Source of the DNA: Polaromonas sp. SP1
GTDB lineage: Bacteria; Pseudomonadota; Gammaproteobacteria; Burkholderiales; Burkholderiaceae_C
Direction of reading: 5' to 3'
NCBI RefSeq assembly: GCF_003711205.1
Contig: NZ_CP031013.1
Location: 558,001-622,000, forward strand
DNA: 64,000 bases
The translations under genes and the position numbers were made by a program. Every line of letters starts with the position of its first letter. Positions within the stretch are counted from its first letter, which is position 1. The notes under the pieces are model-generated. The model saw only the letters and a list, made by a program, of their open reading frames with translations, searched no databases and was not told the origin of the DNA. Below, one piece after another: positions 27,442 to 35,491 of this stretch.

Positions 27442-27483
27442 GCGTCGGTAAGCCTGGTTTGAAAAAGGGGGCGAAGCGCCCGC

Positions 27484-27939
27484 TTACTCAATGATGAAGA
27501 GCGGTTGGCCGTATTCGACAGCCTGGCCGTTTTCCGAAAGAATCTTGGTGACCGTGCCGGATTTGTCGGCTTCGATCTCGTTGAGGATCTTCATGGCCTC
27601 GATGATGCAGATGGTCTCGCCTTCCTTGACGACGCTGCCCAGTTCGACAAAAGGCTTGGCGCCGGGGCTGGCGGAGCGGTAGAAGGTGCCCACCATGGGC
27701 GACTTGACGGCATGGCCGGCCGGTGCGGCGGGGGCGGCTTCAGCCACCGGGGCAGCGGGGGCGCCTGCTGCGGGGGCCGCAGCGGGAGCTGCTACCATGG
27801 CAACCGGCTGCTGCATCACGAGCGGGGCGCCGCTGGACTTGACGATACGCACCTTGCCTTCGGCTTCGGTGATTTCCAGTTCAGACACGTTGGACTCCGA
27901 AACGAGGTCGATCAGGGTCTTGAGTTTTCTTAAATCCAT
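27484..27939 (-). CDS. accB: Biotin carboxyl carrier protein of acetyl-CoA carboxylase
   Basis: Carrier subunit of acetyl-CoA carboxylase. 151 residues: an N-terminal dimerisation segment, a flexible Ala/Pro-rich linker (about 45-75) and a biotinyl domain. Lys117 in [12 protein letters not shown] is the biotinylation site. Together with accC it forms the usual accBC operon. Confidence 0.97.
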   Translation of the reverse strand: MDLRKLKTLIDLVSESNVSELEITEAEGKVRIVKSSGAPLVMQQPVAMVAAPAAAPAAGAPAAPVAEAAPAAPAGHAVKSPMVGTFYRSASPGAKPFVELGSVVKEGETICIIEAMKILNEIEADKSGTVTKILSENGQAVEYGQPLFIIE

Positions 27940-28273
27940 GGGTTCTCTCCAACGACGGTAGATGCTGGCGCGAGGGTTTCAGCGCAGCGTCTGAATAAAA
28001 GCGTGGAAACCGGGCAAGCGCATCGCCAACACCGATCTCTCTTCTTTTTTCATTTACTTCCTGCTTTTGTGCCCTAAAGCACTTATCAGTTTATTACTGC
28101 AGGCACCAACCAGGTGGCCGGGCCTGTGAGAGCGCAGAGTGTACATCAAGCTGGAGGGCCTCCCAAGCCCCTGACGGCAACCCTGGCAGACCATTAGTAA
28201 GCGCCTATACCGCGGCTGTTCGGTGCAGCTCGCAGCGCGTTCCCGTCAGTTAGACCAAAGATACCAGCAACAG
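27940..28273. other. Intergenic region upstream of accB
   Basis: About 330 bases between the end of the thioredoxin-like gene and the accB start, both on the reverse strand. It must hold the accBC promoter, but I see no hexamer pair good enough to call. No ORF with a credible ribosome site, RNA gene or repeat was found. Confidence 0.5.
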
Positions 28274-28831
28274 CTATTTCAGCTTGGCCCAAAGCGCCAG
28301 TTCTTCGGGCAAGACCTGGCCGATCTTGCGGTGAAGCAGCTCGCCGGTGGCGCTGAACACCACCGTAAAAGGCAGGCTGCCGGCGAGGTTGCCCAGCGAT
28401 TTGCTGAGCTCGGTGCCGCCCATCCCGGCCATGCCGACCGGAAAATGCAGCGGTGTCGCTTTCAGCCAGTCCCTCACCTTGCTGGGCTGGTCGACCGCCA
28501 AACCGACGATTTGAATGTTTTTATCGCGGTTTTCCTGGTAGAAGTAATCCAGTAAAGGCAACTCCTCCACGCACGGCGGGCACCAGGTCGCCCAGAAATT
28601 GACCAGCAGGAGCTTGCCCCGAAAACTGCTCATGGACAGGTTTTTGCCGTCGGGCGTGTCGAAATTCAGGCTCCAGAAGGCGTCGGTCGCGCTGCCCGCC
28701 GTGCCGCCGGGAGCCTTGGCCACGACCTTTTCATCCACCGCGTGGGGCTGGAATTTCCACCAGGCGACGCCCGCGCCGGCCAGGCCGGCCACAACGGCGG
28801 TGCCGCCATAAAGCATGTTTCTGCGATTCAC
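28274..28831 (-). CDS. TlpA/ResA-like thioredoxin-fold protein
   Basis: 185 residues with an N-terminal membrane anchor or uncleaved signal (about 8-25; it starts MNRRNML, twin-Arg-like but not a full Tat motif). The thioredoxin domain has WCPPC with Cys84 and Cys87 and the cis-Pro region SLPFTVVF. Such proteins face the periplasm and reduce disulphides, for example in cytochrome c maturation. It overlaps the gene upstream by four bases (ATGA). The partner is not identifiable from context. Confidence 0.88.
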   Translation of the reverse strand: MNRRNMLYGGTAVVAGLAGAGVAWWKFQPHAVDEKVVAKAPGGTAGSATDAFWSLNFDTPDGKNLSMSSFRGKLLLVNFWATWCPPCVEELPLLDYFYQENRDKNIQIVGLAVDQPSKVRDWLKATPLHFPVGMAGMGGTELSKSLGNLAGSLPFTVVFSATGELLHRKIGQVLPEELALWAKLK

Positions 28832-29439
28832 GAGTTCTCGGCTCCGGGTTGGGGGGACAGCAATTTTTGCACGGCGGCCAGGTCGCCTCGGGGGCTGCGG
28901 CCTTTGGTGTCGGGCCTCAGGGCGCCGCGCAGGTCGTCATGGTCATACACCATCAGGTGCACACCCACGGTTTCGTTTAGAGGTTTGCACACACTTCGCA
29001 AACTGAGCGCTTCCACGCTGTCGCCGGTAAAACCGGTGACGGTGCGCGGCTCGTAGTCCACATTGTGCTCAATCAGCGCGATCTCGGCCGATTTGGGGTC
29101 GTCGCAAAAAAGCTGGATATAGATATCAGACAGCCGGGTGGCCGTGCCGTGCCAGACGGCGCCTCCCAGATAGGGCCGGAACTGCGCCAGCCGCTCCATC
29201 CAGGTCAAGGCCAGCTCACGCAGCGCGGTCAGCTCGGCCGGCTGGGTGTCGGCGCAGAACAGCGCGATGTATTCACGCACCGCGTCTTCCAGCTCGTCGT
29301 TGCCCGGCAACTCGGTGCGCGCGGGCAGCGCCATCTGCTTGACGGCGCGGCGTTTGGCCGGGCCGTACTCCAGCCCTTCTTCCACGACCATGGCGGCGGC
29401 CGTGGCGGCGATTTCGGATTTGAGGGTGTGTGGGGTCAA
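28828..29439 (-). CDS. Conserved hypothetical protein
   Basis: 203 residues, soluble and mixed alpha/beta, with no signal peptide or membrane segment. Distinctive stretches are GLEYGPAKRRAVKQM (about 22-36), AVREYIALFCADTQP and LFCDDPKSAEIALIEHNVDYEPRTV. I do not recognise a catalytic motif with confidence; the C-terminal half could be a degenerate nucleotidyltransferase-like fold, but that is a guess. It is translationally coupled to the thioredoxin-like gene, which suggests a shared task. It is divergent from mpl. Confidence 0.7.
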   Translation of the reverse strand: MTPHTLKSEIAATAAAMVVEEGLEYGPAKRRAVKQMALPARTELPGNDELEDAVREYIALFCADTQPAELTALRELALTWMERLAQFRPYLGGAVWHGTATRLSDIYIQLFCDDPKSAEIALIEHNVDYEPRTVTGFTGDSVEALSLRSVCKPLNETVGVHLMVYDHDDLRGALRPDTKGRSPRGDLAAVQKLLSPQPGAENS

Positions 29440-29552
29440 GGTCGGCTGGCGTGGGCCAGTGATAGGAGTGAAGCAGATGCGGGCGAAACGATTGTGCCCG
29501 GGTTAGGCCACCGTTGCGGCCTAAAGTTCACGGCAAACAGCTGAAGGCGTGG

Positions 29553-29618
29553 TTGCTATGAAATCAGGAGCTAAAAGCCAAGGCAGCACCTGGGCCGGAG
29601 GCCTTTTTTACTTGAAAC
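29553..29618 (+). repeat. Family 1 intergenic repeat copy
   Basis: TTGCTATGAAATCAGGAGCT at the head and TGGGCCGGAGGCCTTTTTT at the tail. It lies in the 240-base divergent gap between the hypothetical gene and mpl. Confidence 0.78.
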
Positions 29619-29681
29619 CCCCGGGAGCCGGAGGAGCCCCGGCCTGCCGGGCGGCAAAACGCCCTGCCTAGAATACGGGCC

Positions 29682-31109
29682 ATGCACATACATATTCTGG
29701 GAATCTGCGGCACTTTCATGGGCGGCCTGGCCGCCCTGGCGCGGGAGGCGGGGCACAAAGTCACGGGTTGCGACACCGGCGTCTACCCGCCCATGAGCGA
29801 CCAGCTGCGGGCCCTGGGCATTGAACTGATCGAAGGCTATAGCGCCGACCAGATGGCGTTTGAGCCCGATGTGTTTGTGATCGGCAACGTCGTGTCACGG
29901 GCCCGCCAGCCGGACGGCAGCCCACGGTATCCATTGATGGAAGCCATCCTCAACAGCGGCAAGCCCTACACGAGCGGTCCGCAGTGGCTGTCTGGCCACG
30001 TGTTGCACCACCCAACCCACCACGCCACCGGCCCGCGCCATGTGCTGGCCGTGGCCGGCACGCACGGCAAGACCACCACGACCGCCATGCTGACCTGGAT
30101 CCTGGAGCAGGCCGGCCTCAAGCCGGGTTTTCTGGTGGGCGGCGTGCCGCTGAACTTCGGCGTGTCGGCCCGGCTGGGCGAAGGCAACGCCTTTGTGATC
30201 GAGGCCGACGAGTACGACACCGCGTTTTTCGACAAGCGCAGCAAGTTTGTGCATTACCGCCCGCGCACCGCCGTGCTGAACAACCTGGAGTTCGACCACG
30301 CCGACATCTTTGACGACCTGGCGGCCATCGAGCGGCAGTTTCACCACCTGGTGCGCACCGTGCCTTCGCAGGGGCGCGTGGTCGTCAACGCCGCCGAAGC
30401 CAGCCTGCAGCGCGTGCTGGCCCAGGGCTGCTGGAGCGAGCAGGTGCTTTTCGGCGGTGGCACACTGAATAAAGACGGCTTTACCGCCCAGGGCGAGCCG
30501 CATGACTTCAAGGTGCTGAAAGCCGGGCAGGCCGTGGCCCATGTGCAATGGGGCATCAGCGGCGTGCACAACCAGCTCAATGCACTGGCCGCCATCGCCG
30601 CGGCCGAGCATGTCGGCGTGGCGCCCGAAGCCGCCGCCCAGGCGCTGGCCTCCTTCCAGAACGTCAAGCGCCGCATGGAAGTGCGCGGCGTGGTGAAGAA
30701 ACCCGGCGGCGACATCACGGTGTACGACGACTTCGCCCATCACCCGACCGCCATCCACACCACGGTGGACGGCCTGCGCCGCCAGATCAAAAGCGCCGGC
30801 AAGGGCGGCGAACGCATCCTGGCGATTTTCGAGCCGCGCAGCAACACCATGAAACTGGGCGCCATGACGGCCCAGCTGCCCTGGAGCCTGGAGCAGGCCG
30901 ACCTGGCGTTTTGCCACGCCGGCGGGCTGGACTGGGATGCGCGCGCCGCACTCGCGCCCATGGGTGACCGCGCGCAGGTCGCTGGCACCATCGATCAGCT
31001 GGTTGGGCAGGTGCTGGCCGCGGTGCGGCCCGGTGACCATTTGCTGTGCATGAGCAACGGCGGGTTTGGCGGGATTCACGCCAGGCTGCTGGCGGCGCTG
31101 CAAGCGTGA
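29682..31109 (+). CDS. mpl: UDP-MurNAc:L-Ala-gamma-D-Glu-meso-DAP ligase Mpl
   Basis: Peptidoglycan-recycling ligase that joins the recovered tripeptide to UDP-MurNAc. 475 residues of the Mur ligase fold: N-terminal HILGICGTFMGGLAALA, P-loop [11 protein letters not shown], the EADEYDTAFFDKRSKF stretch typical of Mpl rather than MurC, and C-terminal DDFAHHPTAI. It acts downstream of AmpD (16340). It is not linked to the dcw mur genes at 50-63 kb. Confidence 0.96.
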   Translation: MHIHILGICGTFMGGLAALAREAGHKVTGCDTGVYPPMSDQLRALGIELIEGYSADQMAFEPDVFVIGNVVSRARQPDGSPRYPLMEAILNSGKPYTSGPQWLSGHVLHHPTHHATGPRHVLAVAGTHGKTTTTAMLTWILEQAGLKPGFLVGGVPLNFGVSARLGEGNAFVIEADEYDTAFFDKRSKFVHYRPRTAVLNNLEFDHADIFDDLAAIERQFHHLVRTVPSQGRVVVNAAEASLQRVLAQGCWSEQVLFGGGTLNKDGFTAQGEPHDFKVLKAGQAVAHVQWGISGVHNQLNALAAIAAAEHVGVAPEAAAQALASFQNVKRRMEVRGVVKKPGGDITVYDDFAHHPTAIHTTVDGLRRQIKSAGKGGERILAIFEPRSNTMKLGAMTAQLPWSLEQADLAFCHAGGLDWDARAALAPMGDRAQVAGTIDQLVGQVLAAVRPGDHLLCMSNGGFGGIHARLLAALQA

Positions 31110-31137
31110 TGAACAGCCTTACGGATTCAAACCCGGT

Positions 31138-31200
31138 TTGCTATTAATTTGATAGCTACCAGTTCATGATTGGCATGGGCTGGAGGCTTAAATCGCTTAA
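31138..31200 (+). repeat. Family 1 intergenic repeat copy
   Basis: TTGCTATTAATTTGATAGCT at the head, CATGGGCTGGAGGCTTAAA at the tail. It is the only feature between the convergent mpl and the following reverse-strand gene. Confidence 0.8.
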
Positions 31201-31224
31201 GAAAAAGCGAACGCCGCAGGGGCG

Positions 31225-31536
31225 CTAGAAACTGATGCTGAGCGTGGCGACGTCGACATGCACAACGGGCTTGCCCAGCGCCGCACTCGAAGCCCGGGCA
31301 AATTCCTGGGCCCATTTGGCCTCGGCAAACTTCGCCGGCCCGGCCGCCTGGGCCACCACCACGACCTTGTCGGCCGTCAGCAGCTTGCCGGTGGGCCGCA
31401 GCGGCTCGCAGCCCATTTGCGTGAACTGGTCGTCCAGCCACCAGCGCGCCACATCGTGCGGCATGGGCTGCACTTCGTTGAGGTCCAGCCGCACGGGCGG
31501 GCTGTCTTTGAAGGTCACGCTGACTTCGCTGCGCAT
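31225..31536 (-). CDS. Conserved hypothetical small protein
   Basis: 103 residues from ATG 31536, chosen because AGGAG lies six bases upstream; the open frame extends to 31608. The sequence is soluble and starts MRSEVSVTFKDSP, with LNEVQPMPHDVARWWLDDQF in the middle. No catalytic motif is recognised. It lies just downstream of aroG on the same strand (98-base gap), so it may share its transcript. Confidence 0.65.
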   Translation of the reverse strand: MRSEVSVTFKDSPPVRLDLNEVQPMPHDVARWWLDDQFTQMGCEPLRPTGKLLTADKVVVVAQAAGPAKFAEAKWAQEFARASSAALGKPVVHVDVATLSISF

Positions 31537-31634
31537 GGCCGGCTCCTGGTAGGCAGATGCTGCATGTTCGGCGATCTGCGGGCGCGCGGCATTCGCACTT
31601 ACCCGCAAGATGCCGGCGGCCTCTTCGTTGCTTC

Positions 31635-32759
31635 TTACTTGGCGGCGCGACGCTTGAGCACGGCGGCAGACAGCACTTCCAGCACGTCCAGAGAATCGCC
31701 CCAGCCCAGGCAGGCGTCGGTGATGCTTTTGCCGTATTCCAGCGCTTTGGCGTCGTCCTTGCCGGGGGTGAATTTCTGCGCGCCGGGGTTGAGGTGGCTT
31801 TCCACCATCAGGCCGAACACATGGCGCGAGCCGCCCGCCACCTGGCCGGCGATGTCGCGCGCCACGTCGACCTGCTTTTCATGCTGCTTGGAGCTGTTGG
31901 CGTGGCTGCAGTCCACCATCAGCGTGGCCGGCAGTTTGGAGGCTTCGAGTTCCTTGCAGGCCGCCGCGACGCTGGCCGCGTCGTAGTTGGGCGCCTTGCC
32001 GCCGCGCAAAATCACGTGACAGTCCTTGTTGCCGTTGGTCTGCACGATGGCGACCTGGCCGTTTTTGTGCACCGACAAAAAGTGGTGGCCGCGGGCAGCC
32101 GCCTGGATGGCGTCCGTCGCAATGCGGATGTTGCCGTCGGTGCCGTTCTTGAAGCCGATGGGCGCCGACAGGCCCGAAGCCAGCTCGCGGTGCACCTGGC
32201 TTTCGGTCGTGCGCGCACCGATGGCGCCCCAGGAAATCAGGTCGCCGATGTACTGCGGCGAGATCACGTCGAGGAACTCGCTGCCGGCGGGCAGGCCCAG
32301 GCGGTTGATGTCGATCAGCAGCTGGCGCGCGATGCGCAGTCCTTCGTCGATGCGGAAGGTTTCGTCGAGGTAGGGGTCGTTGATCAGGCCCTTCCAGCCG
32401 ACGGTGGTGCGCGGCTTTTCGAAGTAGACGCGCATCACGATTTCCAGCGAGCCTTCGTACTTCTTGCGCTGCTCGACCAGCTTGCGGGCGTATTCCAGCG
32501 CGGCCATCGGGTCATGGATGGAGCAAGGCCCGACGACGACAAGCAGGCGGTCGTCCTTGCCCTGGATGATGTTGTGGATGCTTTTGCGGGTTTTGCTGAT
32601 CAGCGTCTCGACGGCGGTGCCGCGGATCGGGAAAAAGCGGATGAGATGCTCGGGAGGGGGTAGCACGGTGATGTCCTTGATGCGTTCGTCGTCGGTCTGG
32701 CTGGTCTTTTCGACGGTCGCATACCAGTTGTCGCTGGCGGAGGTGGGCTTGGCATTCAT
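31635..32759 (-). CDS. aroG: 3-deoxy-7-phosphoheptulonate synthase (DAHP synthase), class I
   Basis: First enzyme of the shikimate pathway, condensing PEP and erythrose-4-phosphate. 374 residues from ATG 32759; the frame opens ten codons earlier. Type I alpha motifs: VVGPCSIHDP, RVYFEKPRTTVGWKGL, GARTTESQVHRE, FKNGTDG and MVDCSHANS. The 127 bases before the start contain a terminator hairpin preceded by an aromatic-rich leader ORF, pointing to control by attenuation. Which aromatic amino acid inhibits the enzyme cannot be read from the sequence. It shares the shikimate pathway with aroE at 40482. Confidence 0.97.
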   Translation of the reverse strand: MNAKPTSASDNWYATVEKTSQTDDERIKDITVLPPPEHLIRFFPIRGTAVETLISKTRKSIHNIIQGKDDRLLVVVGPCSIHDPMAALEYARKLVEQRKKYEGSLEIVMRVYFEKPRTTVGWKGLINDPYLDETFRIDEGLRIARQLLIDINRLGLPAGSEFLDVISPQYIGDLISWGAIGARTTESQVHRELASGLSAPIGFKNGTDGNIRIATDAIQAAARGHHFLSVHKNGQVAIVQTNGNKDCHVILRGGKAPNYDAASVAAACKELEASKLPATLMVDCSHANSSKQHEKQVDVARDIAGQVAGGSRHVFGLMVESHLNPGAQKFTPGKDDAKALEYGKSITDACLGWGDSLDVLEVLSAAVLKRRAAK

Positions 32760-32830
32760 CGGAGTTTTCCTTTTCTTTCGGGCTATCAATCAGGTCGTCG
32801 GTGTCGGGTCATCTGGAAATTGGAACGGGC

Positions 32831-32861
32831 AAAAAAAAACCGCCGGAGGCCGGCGGTTTTT
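32831..32861 (-). terminator. Attenuator terminator in the aroG leader
   Basis: On the reverse strand a 12-bp perfect stem (AAAAACCGCCGG / CCGGCGGTTTTT, loop CCT) runs into nine T. It stands 71 bases before the aroG start. The 5' arm core ACCGCCGG is also complementary to CCGGCGGT within the leader ORF (32904-32911), which can form an alternative anti-terminator pairing. Confidence 0.85.
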
Positions 32862-32885
32862 GGAGAATCGGTGCGTTTTATCGGG

Positions 32886-32960
32886 TCACGCGTTGATCTC
32901 TCTACCGCCGGAAGCGCTTGAGAACCAAAAGTAACCGAAGTAAAACTTGGCCGAATTCAT
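32886..32960 (-). CDS. Leader peptide of aroG, aromatic-rich
   Basis: A 24-codon ORF, ATG 32960 to TGA 32886, whose codons 6-13 read FYFGYFWF: four Phe, two Tyr and one Trp in eight codons. Codons 16-19 (A-S-G-G) contain the segment CCGGCGGT, which can pair with the terminator 5' arm. Stalling on aromatic codons would leave that segment free to form the anti-terminator and allow aroG transcription; completed translation would cover it and favour termination. There is no Shine-Dalgarno, so translation may be leaderless. The arrangement, rather than length or homology, is the evidence. Confidence 0.75.
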   Translation of the reverse strand: MNSAKFYFGYFWFSSASGGREINA

Positions 32961-32967
32961 AAGCTGA

Positions 32968-32995
32968 AATGTAGCACAGGTCAAAAAGTGGCCAA
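32968..32995 (-). promoter_or_regulatory. Possible aroG promoter
   Basis: On the reverse strand TTGGCC (32995-32990), a 16-base spacer and TACATT (32973-32968) preceded by TGC (extended -10 type). Transcription would start at about the leader ATG. The match is moderate. Confidence 0.35.
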
Positions 32996-33007
32996 TTCAG
33001 GGCCTGT

Positions 33008-34531
33008 TCAGGCGGTTCCGCCCACCGTCAGGCCGTCGATGCGCAGAGTCGGCTGGCCGACGCCGACCGGCACGCTCTGGCCTTCCTTGCCGCAGGTGCC
33101 CACGCCGCTGTCCAGCGCCATGTCGTTGCCCATCATGGTGACGCGGGTCAGCGCGTCGGGACCATTGCCGACAATCGTCGCGCCTTTGACCGGATACAGG
33201 ATCTTGCCGTTTTCAACCCAGAAGGCTTCGCTGGCCGAAAACACGAACTTGCCCGAGGTGATGTCGACCTGGCCGCCGCCGAAGTTGGTGGCGTACAGGC
33301 CTTTTTTGATGCTGGCCACGATTTCTTCGGGCTGCTTGTCGCCGCCCAGCATGTAGGTGTTGGTCATGCGCGGCATGGGCACGTGGGCGTAGCTTTCGCG
33401 GCGGCCGTTGCCGGTGGGTTTGACCTTCATCAGGCGCGCATTGAGCGAGTCCTGGATATAGCCCTTCAAAATTCCGTCTTCGATCAGCACATTGCGCTGG
33501 CTGGCGTTGCCTTCGTCATCGACGTTGAGCGAGCCGCGGCGGTCGGCAATCGTGCCGTCGTCCAGCACCGTGACGCCCTTGGCTGCCACGCGCTGGCCGA
33601 TCTTGCCGGAAAACGCGCTGGAGCCCTTGCGGTTGAAGTCGCCTTCCAGGCCGTGGCCGATGGCTTCGTGCAGCAGGATGCCGGGCCAGCCCGAGCCCAG
33701 CACCACCGTCATTTCACCGGCCGGCGCGGGCCGCGCATCGAGGTTGGTCAGCGCGGCTTTCACCGCGTCGTTCACATATTCGGCGATCTGCGCGTCATCA
33801 AAGTAAGCCAGGCCAAATCGCCCGCCGCCGCCGCCCGAACCGACTTCGCGCCGGCCTTTTTGTTCGGCGATCACCGTCACGCTCAGGCGCACCAGCGGGC
33901 GCACATCGGCGGCCAGCGTGCCGTCGGCGCGCGCCACCATCACCACGTCGTATTCACTGGCCAGCCCCGCCATCACCTGCACGATGCGCGGGTCCTTGGC
34001 CTTGGCGAGCTTTTCAACTTTCTCCAGCAGCTTGACCTTGGCGGTGCTGTCCAGCGTGGCGATCGGGTCCAGGCCCTGGTAGAGCGAGCGGCTGCCGGCG
34101 ATGCGGCTGGCGGGCGTCTTCACGCGGGCCGATTTGCCGCCTGCGGAAATGCTGCGCACCGTGCGGGCGGCATCGAGCAGCGAGGCTTCGGAAATATCGT
34201 CGGAATAGGCAAATGCGGTTTTTTCGCCGCTCACGGCGCGCACACCCACGCCCTGGTCGATGCTGAAGGAGCCGGTCTTCACGATGCCTTCTTCCAGGCT
34301 CCAGCCTTCGCTGCGGGTGTACTGGAAGTAGAGGTCGGCATCGTCGGCGCCGTGGGAGGTGATTTCACCCAGTGCACGGCTCAAATGCGCCTGCGTGAGG
34401 CCGAAAGGCGCCAGCAGCAGCTTTTCAGCGATCTCCAGCCGCCCCGAGGTGGACGCCGCCGTCGGCTTGGCCGTCGATGAGGCCGTGGACTTGTTGGAGG
34501 CGGAGGCGGGGGTGGAGCGAAGTGAGGTCAT
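33008..34531 (-). CDS. tldD: Metalloprotease TldD
   Basis: Subunit of the TldD/TldE metalloprotease, known for maturing microcin B17 and degrading the CcdA antitoxin in E. coli. 507 residues from ATG 34531, preceded by an upstream open extension that is probably not coding. The active-site motif HEAIGHGLEGD holds the two zinc His and the catalytic Glu. Other family landmarks are GVGVRAV, MTNTYMLGG and the Gly-rich C-terminal part. The first 30 residues are Ser/Thr/Ala-rich and unusual. The partner tldE/pmbA is not in the window. Confidence 0.96.
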   Translation of the reverse strand: MTSLRSTPASASNKSTASSTAKPTAASTSGRLEIAEKLLLAPFGLTQAHLSRALGEITSHGADDADLYFQYTRSEGWSLEEGIVKTGSFSIDQGVGVRAVSGEKTAFAYSDDISEASLLDAARTVRSISAGGKSARVKTPASRIAGSRSLYQGLDPIATLDSTAKVKLLEKVEKLAKAKDPRIVQVMAGLASEYDVVMVARADGTLAADVRPLVRLSVTVIAEQKGRREVGSGGGGGRFGLAYFDDAQIAEYVNDAVKAALTNLDARPAPAGEMTVVLGSGWPGILLHEAIGHGLEGDFNRKGSSAFSGKIGQRVAAKGVTVLDDGTIADRRGSLNVDDEGNASQRNVLIEDGILKGYIQDSLNARLMKVKPTGNGRRESYAHVPMPRMTNTYMLGGDKQPEEIVASIKKGLYATNFGGGQVDITSGKFVFSASEAFWVENGKILYPVKGATIVGNGPDALTRVTMMGNDMALDSGVGTCGKEGQSVPVGVGQPTLRIDGLTVGGTA

Positions 34532-34590
34532 TGGGCCATTGTAGGCAGTCTGCGCTGCCTGACATGCCCCATGGGCATTGCCCGCCACGC

Positions 34591-35478
34591 TCAGGATTTG
34601 CCGGCCAGGTGCTTGAGATGCTTGAAAAGGGCCGCGTCGTCCTCACCCGCCAACCCGGCCTGGTGCGCTTCGGCAAAAACCCGGCTGGCGCGCAGGCCCA
34701 GCGGGCCGTCAAACCCGGCCGCGCGGGCGGCCTCCATGGCCAGGCGGGTGTCTTTTTCAAGCAATGTCACGTGCGCGCGGGGCGCGTAGTCGCCGGCAAT
34801 CGCTCGGCGCATGCGGTCCGACCCAATCCAGCTCTGCCCGCTGGATTGCTCGATCACGTCCAGCGTGGTGCCCAGGTCCAGCCCCAGCCGGCCAGCCAGC
34901 GCCAGCGCTTCGGCGGCGCCCACCAGGTTGATGCCCGCCAGCAGGTTGTTAACCAGCTTGGTGCGGGCGCCGTCGCCGGGCTTTTGGCTGATGCGAAACA
35001 CCTTGGCTGACAAGGCCTGCAGCAACTCAGCCTGCTGCGCATAGACCTCGTCCGCGCAGGCCAGCATCAGGCTCATGGTGCCGTCGCGGGCCCGCGCGGG
35101 CCCGCCGGACATGGGCGCGTCCAGCGTGTGCACACCGCGTGCCGCCAGTCGGCTGGCGAAAGATTCAACGTCTTGGGGCGAGATCGTCGGGCACAGCATC
35201 ACGGCATGGCCGGGTTGCAGCATGCGGGCCAGGCCCTGGCCGTCAAACAGCACGTCTTCGGTTTGCGCGGCGTCGACCACGCAGATGATGAAAGCCAGTG
35301 AATCGGCCGAAGCTTCGGCGGGGGAGTCAATGGCCACAGCGCCCAGCGCCACCATATCGGCCACCTTGCCCTCGTCGATGTCGCAGACCTGCACGCTCCA
35401 GCCCTGGCTCAGCAGGTTGGCCGCCATGCCGCCGCCCATATTGCCGACCCCAATCACGGTCACGAGTCTGGGGTTCAC
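34591..35478 (-). CDS. NAD(P)-dependent 3-hydroxyisobutyrate dehydrogenase-like oxidoreductase
   Basis: 295 residues of the beta-hydroxyacid dehydrogenase family. The nucleotide-binding motif is GVGNMGGGMAANLL (about 10-23). The substrate motif DAPMSGGPARARDGTMSLM (about 119-137) and KLVNNLLAGINLVGAAEAL, with its catalytic Lys and Asn pair, follow. The exact substrate (hydroxyisobutyrate, tartronate semialdehyde or threonate) is not evident. It lies between rodA and tldD on the same strand. Confidence 0.85.
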   Translation of the reverse strand: MNPRLVTVIGVGNMGGGMAANLLSQGWSVQVCDIDEGKVADMVALGAVAIDSPAEASADSLAFIICVVDAAQTEDVLFDGQGLARMLQPGHAVMLCPTISPQDVESFASRLAARGVHTLDAPMSGGPARARDGTMSLMLACADEVYAQQAELLQALSAKVFRISQKPGDGARTKLVNNLLAGINLVGAAEALALAGRLGLDLGTTLDVIEQSSGQSWIGSDRMRRAIAGDYAPRAHVTLLEKDTRLAMEAARAAGFDGPLGLRASRVFAEAHQAGLAGEDDAALFKHLKHLAGKS

Positions 35479-35491
35479 GGCAAGACTCCGT

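Noticed and set aside
32954-32983. TTGACC-17-TATGAA as the aroG promoter
   Set aside because: It would start transcription inside the leader ORF, past its ATG, which would defeat the attenuation signal. The alternative upstream hexamers fit better, though weakly.
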